Of a stretch of DNA of 36,465 nucleotides, positions 33,474 through 36,465 are shown piece after piece (position 1 is the first letter of the stretch; each line of letters begins with the position of its first letter). The translations under genes were made by a program, and so were the position numbers. The notes beneath the pieces were generated by a model. That model had not been told where the DNA came from. It ran no database searches and saw nothing but the letters and a program-made list of their open reading frames with translations. Source of the stretch: a filamentous cyanobacterium Phorm 6 (GTDB lineage Bacteria; Cyanobacteriota; Cyanobacteriia; Cyanobacteriales; Microcoleaceae); assembly GCA_003003725.1 (NCBI GenBank), contig PVWI01000023.1:1-36465 (forward strand), given 5' to 3'.

Positions 33474-36465
33474 ATGCCATCTTTAGTAGCAGAAGATTGG
33501 GGATATAAATTTAGTGGCGATCGCACGATTAATAAGTTTATTGGCCAAGTTGAAGGAGACGCGGCTTTAGCGAAATATTGCGATTGGGAATGCAGGGATC
33601 GTGCGGAACTTCTGATGTCGGAGATAGCCGGAAAATCCCACAGTCTTTTTTATGTGCGCCGCCAAAAAGTGAATGAGAGATTTTCTGAGGAAGAAATCTG
33701 GGAATTGATTCTTGCTACGGATGGAGATTATTTTGAATTACCCGAATTGTTGCAAAAAGCCGATCGCACTTTACGATTACTAGCAACTGTACGCATAGAA
33801 GATGGAATCGGTGGGTTAAAACTGCTGGATGCTGGTTTGGTGGCGATTCCTAGAGGTAGAAAAGATGGGTATGTTTTGCCGATGCAGTTGCGACTTTTGC
33901 CGAAAAGTCGCTCGCCAATTCCTGCAAAGTCGATCGCCCGCGTCCAACAAATGCCATTTTGGGACGATAGACATATACCGAGTACCGAACAATTAAAAGT
34001 TTGGCACACTTTCTTAAATGTCGAAAAACGCATCGCCGAAGCGCGTCAATTTTGCGTACCTTTCCGCGCGCACAACTACGGTTCCGGCTTCAAAATCGTT
34101 ACTTTTGAAATCGATCGCAATTCTGCAACTCTTGACGGCTACGATGAGAATCCCTTACAAATCGGCGACTTTCGCGAAAGGCTAAAAAAAGCCAGAAATG
34201 AAGATATTATCTTATTTGATTCGCCACCGGGAAGCAGAAGTTCGCGCGATGGCGAGACTTTGGGTAGCATTGCGGAAATTGACTTTGATCATGGTAAGTT
34301 GCGGATTAAGTTAGATGTTGATTTGGGCGATCGCCTGGCGGGCGGCAGATATCAACTTCCCAAACAAGGATTCTTGTATTTTGAGGCGGCGGGCGATATC
34401 AGTCAGATCGATCGCAAAAAGAAAGCTTTAAAGATGCTGACAGATGGCCGCGCTCAAAATCCCTATTTAAGCGAGTTTTTATTCGACTCTTCCCAGGCGA
34501 GAATTCCCGACAAACTGGTTAAGTTGGATCGGGAAGACTTATTAAATCGCAATGCTAATGATGATCAACTCGCCGCCGTTGAAATGGTGCTTTCGGCGCG
34601 GGATTTAATTCTAATTCAAGGGCCCCCCGGAACCGGAAAAACGACGGTGATTGCGGAAATTTGCTATCAAATTGCCCGTAAAGGTGGGAAAACTCTCATT
34701 GCTTCGCAAGCTAATTTGGCGGTTGATAATGCTTTGAGTAGGTTGGTGCACAATCCGGCAATTCGGGCTTTGCGGAAGGGAAAAGCTCATAAGGTGCAGG
34801 AGGAAGGGCAGCCGTTTTTAGAGGAAAATGCGATCGGCACTTGGCTACAAAATACGGCGACTGATTGCGAACAAAAACTGTCGCAGCGTCAGATTAATGT
34901 GACATCTTTGCGGCAGTTGCTGGCAGATTTCGACAGATTTAACGCCTATTCTGCCGCCGAGAGAGTTTTTTTTAAGGGATTAAAACATCTGCACGACGGT
35001 AAGGCAGATATTGAGGAAAAGTTGAGCGCGCAAACAGCAGCATATCAACTAAGTTTAACTGCCAAAAGCGAGATTGCCTCTTTAGTTGATGGGCTGGAAA
35101 ATCTGCTGGCTGCGCCGGAGATTAACTGGGAATCTTCGGAAGTTGCCGAGTTTATGCCGAAACTAAAACCTTATTCTGAAGGCAATGTTTTAGTCGAAAA
35201 CTTTATGGCAAATGTGCGGATTTGCGTCAATCATGCTATTCAAATAGGATTCGATCGCCCGATGTGTGGCGCGTTTGGGATTGCGGTTTGGTTGCGCGAA
35301 ACTGTAGCACCGCAATTATCCGAATTTAATACGGCGTGCGATCGCGCTGAGGAGGTTTGTCACGCGGTGTCAGGGGTTGCGGAGTCGTTGCGGGTGTCGC
35401 GGCAGTTGGCGGATGCGGTGAATCAGCTACAGTTGGGCGACAAGCAAAATCAGACACATCGCCACAATCTCGAACAGAAAATCAGTAATTTGGAACTGCG
35501 AAAAACCGAAATTGCGGCCGTTGTCGTCGCCGTTGCGGGGTGGATCGAGACAGCAGATACGGGATTGTATGAAGTCGTGAAAGCTTGCTGGGAAACGGGC
35601 GCGATGCTGACTGATGAAATGGTAGAATTGCCCGCAGGATTGCTGAAAATTGCTCGACAGCTTAAAATGCCGATCGTCCCGCCGAAATGTAAAGTCAGTT
35701 TGCCCGATTTGGATCGGTTGCGACAGGCGCTATCCCACGAAGCCACCGCAGGTTTTAAGGACATTCAAGGGCAGCAGTTCCGATTTAGCGAGTTTTTGCA
35801 CCTAAATTTGAGTCAAACGCCGATCGTGCTCACTGCGGGCGATCGTACGCAATGGCAACAACTAGCCAAAGACTTCGCCAGCTATACCCAAGTCAGCCCC
35901 AGTCAGCGCAAATTTATCATCGAAAAAGCCAGCACTTTCTTAGCTAACATCCAACAATTTTATAGTGAATCCTTGCAGCCAAATCAAATCCAGGCAACCT
36001 TCGATCGCCTAGTCAAAGAATTGCTGCACAGCATCCTCGGAAACGCCCGTCAGTGCATAGTTCCCCTCAAAACCGAAACCGAACAACAACTGATCAAACA
36101 GCAACAGTTATTAGATAAAATCGGTCAAACCGTCAGTCAGCAACAAATATCCGCTGCCCAACTTCAGGTAGAAACAGCGCAGCAAGAAGCGAACTTAAAA
36201 ATTAGTGAAGTTACCAATTTATTGCAAGCAATTGTCGAATTACCAAATGTACCGGAAAAGTTGCGGATTTTAGCTGAACAATATCTCGCGCAAAAGTCCA
36301 ATATTTGGGAACAACCGCAGCATTTTGTCAAGCAAGTTGATGTTTGGAAAAGTAGTCTGATTCAGCTTGAAAAATCCCTTGCTGACTTAGATCCGTTCGG
36401 GATTTTGGAGGTTGTAAAAACCACTCTCGATGAGCAATTATCCCCGCTGCAAATTGCGGCTACAA
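33474..36465 (+). CDS. Large SF1 (UPF1/DNA2-like) helicase-type ATPase, 3' end outside window
   Basis: At least 997 codons are open from ATG 33474 (MPSLVAEDWGYKF) to the window end. The N-terminal 370 residues match nothing I recognise. Then come NDDQLAAVEMVLSARDLILI, Walker A GPPGTGKTT (K389) and motif Ia LIASQANLAVDNALSRL, the order of UPF1/DNA2-like SF1 helicases. After residue 430 a very long helical, Gln/Glu/Leu-rich region (probable coiled coil) separates motif Ia from the DEAD-type motif II and C-terminal motifs, which must lie beyond the window. It is downstream of tRNA-His on the same strand, after a repeat-rich spacer. Likely acts on nucleic acid; process unknown. Confidence 0.8.
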   Translation, partial: MPSLVAEDWGYKFSGDRTINKFIGQVEGDAALAKYCDWECRDRAELLMSEIAGKSHSLFYVRRQKVNERFSEEEIWELILATDGDYFELPELLQKADRTLRLLATVRIEDGIGGLKLLDAGLVAIPRGRKDGYVLPMQLRLLPKSRSPIPAKSIARVQQMPFWDDRHIPSTEQLKVWHTFLNVEKRIAEARQFCVPFRAHNYGSGFKIVTFEIDRNSATLDGYDENPLQIGDFRERLKKARNEDIILFDSPPGSRSSRDGETLGSIAEIDFDHGKLRIKLDVDLGDRLAGGRYQLPKQGFLYFEAAGDISQIDRKKKALKMLTDGRAQNPYLSEFLFDSSQARIPDKLVKLDREDLLNRNANDDQLAAVEMVLSARDLILIQGPPGTGKTTVIAEICYQIARKGGKTLIASQANLAVDNALSRLVHNPAIRALRKGKAHKVQEEGQPFLEENAIGTWLQNTATDCEQKLSQRQINVTSLRQLLADFDRFNAYSAAERVFFKGLKHLHDGKADIEEKLSAQTAAYQLSLTAKSEIASLVDGLENLLAAPEINWESSEVAEFMPKLKPYSEGNVLVENFMANVRICVNHAIQIGFDRPMCGAFGIAVWLRETVAPQLSEFNTACDRAEEVCHAVSGVAESLRVSRQLADAVNQLQLGDKQNQTHRHNLEQKISNLELRKTEIAAVVVAVAGWIETADTGLYEVVKACWETGAMLTDEMVELPAGLLKIARQLKMPIVPPKCKVSLPDLDRLRQALSHEATAGFKDIQGQQFRFSEFLHLNLSQTPIVLTAGDRTQWQQLAKDFASYTQVSPSQRKFIIEKASTFLANIQQFYSESLQPNQIQATFDRLVKELLHSILGNARQCIVPLKTETEQQLIKQQQLLDKIGQTVSQQQISAAQLQVETAQQEANLKISEVTNLLQAIVELPNVPEKLRILAEQYLAQKSNIWEQPQHFVKQVDVWKSSLIQLEKSLADLDPFGILEVVKTTLDEQLSPLQIAAT

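Noticed and set aside
1-36465. Abundant GCGATCGC octamers as a special signal
   Set aside because: These are HIP1 sites, widespread in cyanobacterial genomes; they support the taxonomic call but are not a local feature.

Overview
The window is a piece of a filamentous-type cyanobacterial chromosome. It carries photosystem II genes (psbEFLJ with rubA and ycf48), NDH-1 genes (ndhCKJ), a GUN4-domain kinase, dense GCGATCGC (HIP1) octamers and many heptanucleotide tandem repeats between genes. The mix of repeats and product types resembles Microcoleus/Oscillatoria-like genomes; that placement is inference from pattern, not a search.

Layout. (1) 1-8.5 kb, envelope and extracellular genes: a beta-helix (DUF1565) protein ending in a SPOR-like segment, a secreted peptidoglycan-binding protein, and two large SdrD-B/SpaA-like repeat proteins without N-terminal signal peptides that share a C-terminal motif. 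(2) 8.5-13.1 kb: a 134-bp MITE-like element, a two-part hemerythrin protein and a pair of M16 peptidase subunits with complementary active-site features. (3) 13.1-21 kb, accessory zone: a Uma2 gene broken by one stop codon, a truncated HTH antitoxin, two VapBC-type pairs, a HigBA pair, a lone XRE regulator, a DUF4926 protein and a small cyanobacterial hypothetical. They surround an ABC exporter made of a HlyD/MacA-like adaptor and a MacB-like permease with no ATPase gene beside them. (4) 21-25.4 kb, core photosynthesis block: ndhC-ndhK-ndhJ on the minus strand, divergent from rubA-ycf48-psbE-psbF-psbL-psbJ. (5) 25.5-31 kb: an FHA-fused class A penicillin-binding protein, a six-copy 85-bp palindromic tandem array that includes the gene's own last codons, the siroheme genes cobA and sirB, and a manganese-catalase-like protein. 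(6) 31-36.5 kb: a zinc-ribbon/Ser-Thr kinase/GUN4 fusion, tRNA-His(GTG), and the first 997 codons of a very large SF1-type helicase that runs off the end.

Working together: rubA, ycf48 and psbEFLJ form a photosystem assembly unit. cobA and sirB carry uroporphyrinogen III toward siroheme. The two M16 subunits should form one heterodimeric protease. The exporter must borrow an ATPase from elsewhere. Short repeats (CCAACAG/TTGACTG, TTATTGG and AATTCCC heptamers, and GGACT-NN-AGTCC palindromes) have repeatedly entered gene boundaries, twice reaching the 3' end of a coding sequence.

The least explained parts are the paired SdrD-like proteins with their shared C-terminal motif, the symmetric 26-residue repeats in the exporter's coiled coil, the 85-bp array, and the large helicase beside tRNA-His.
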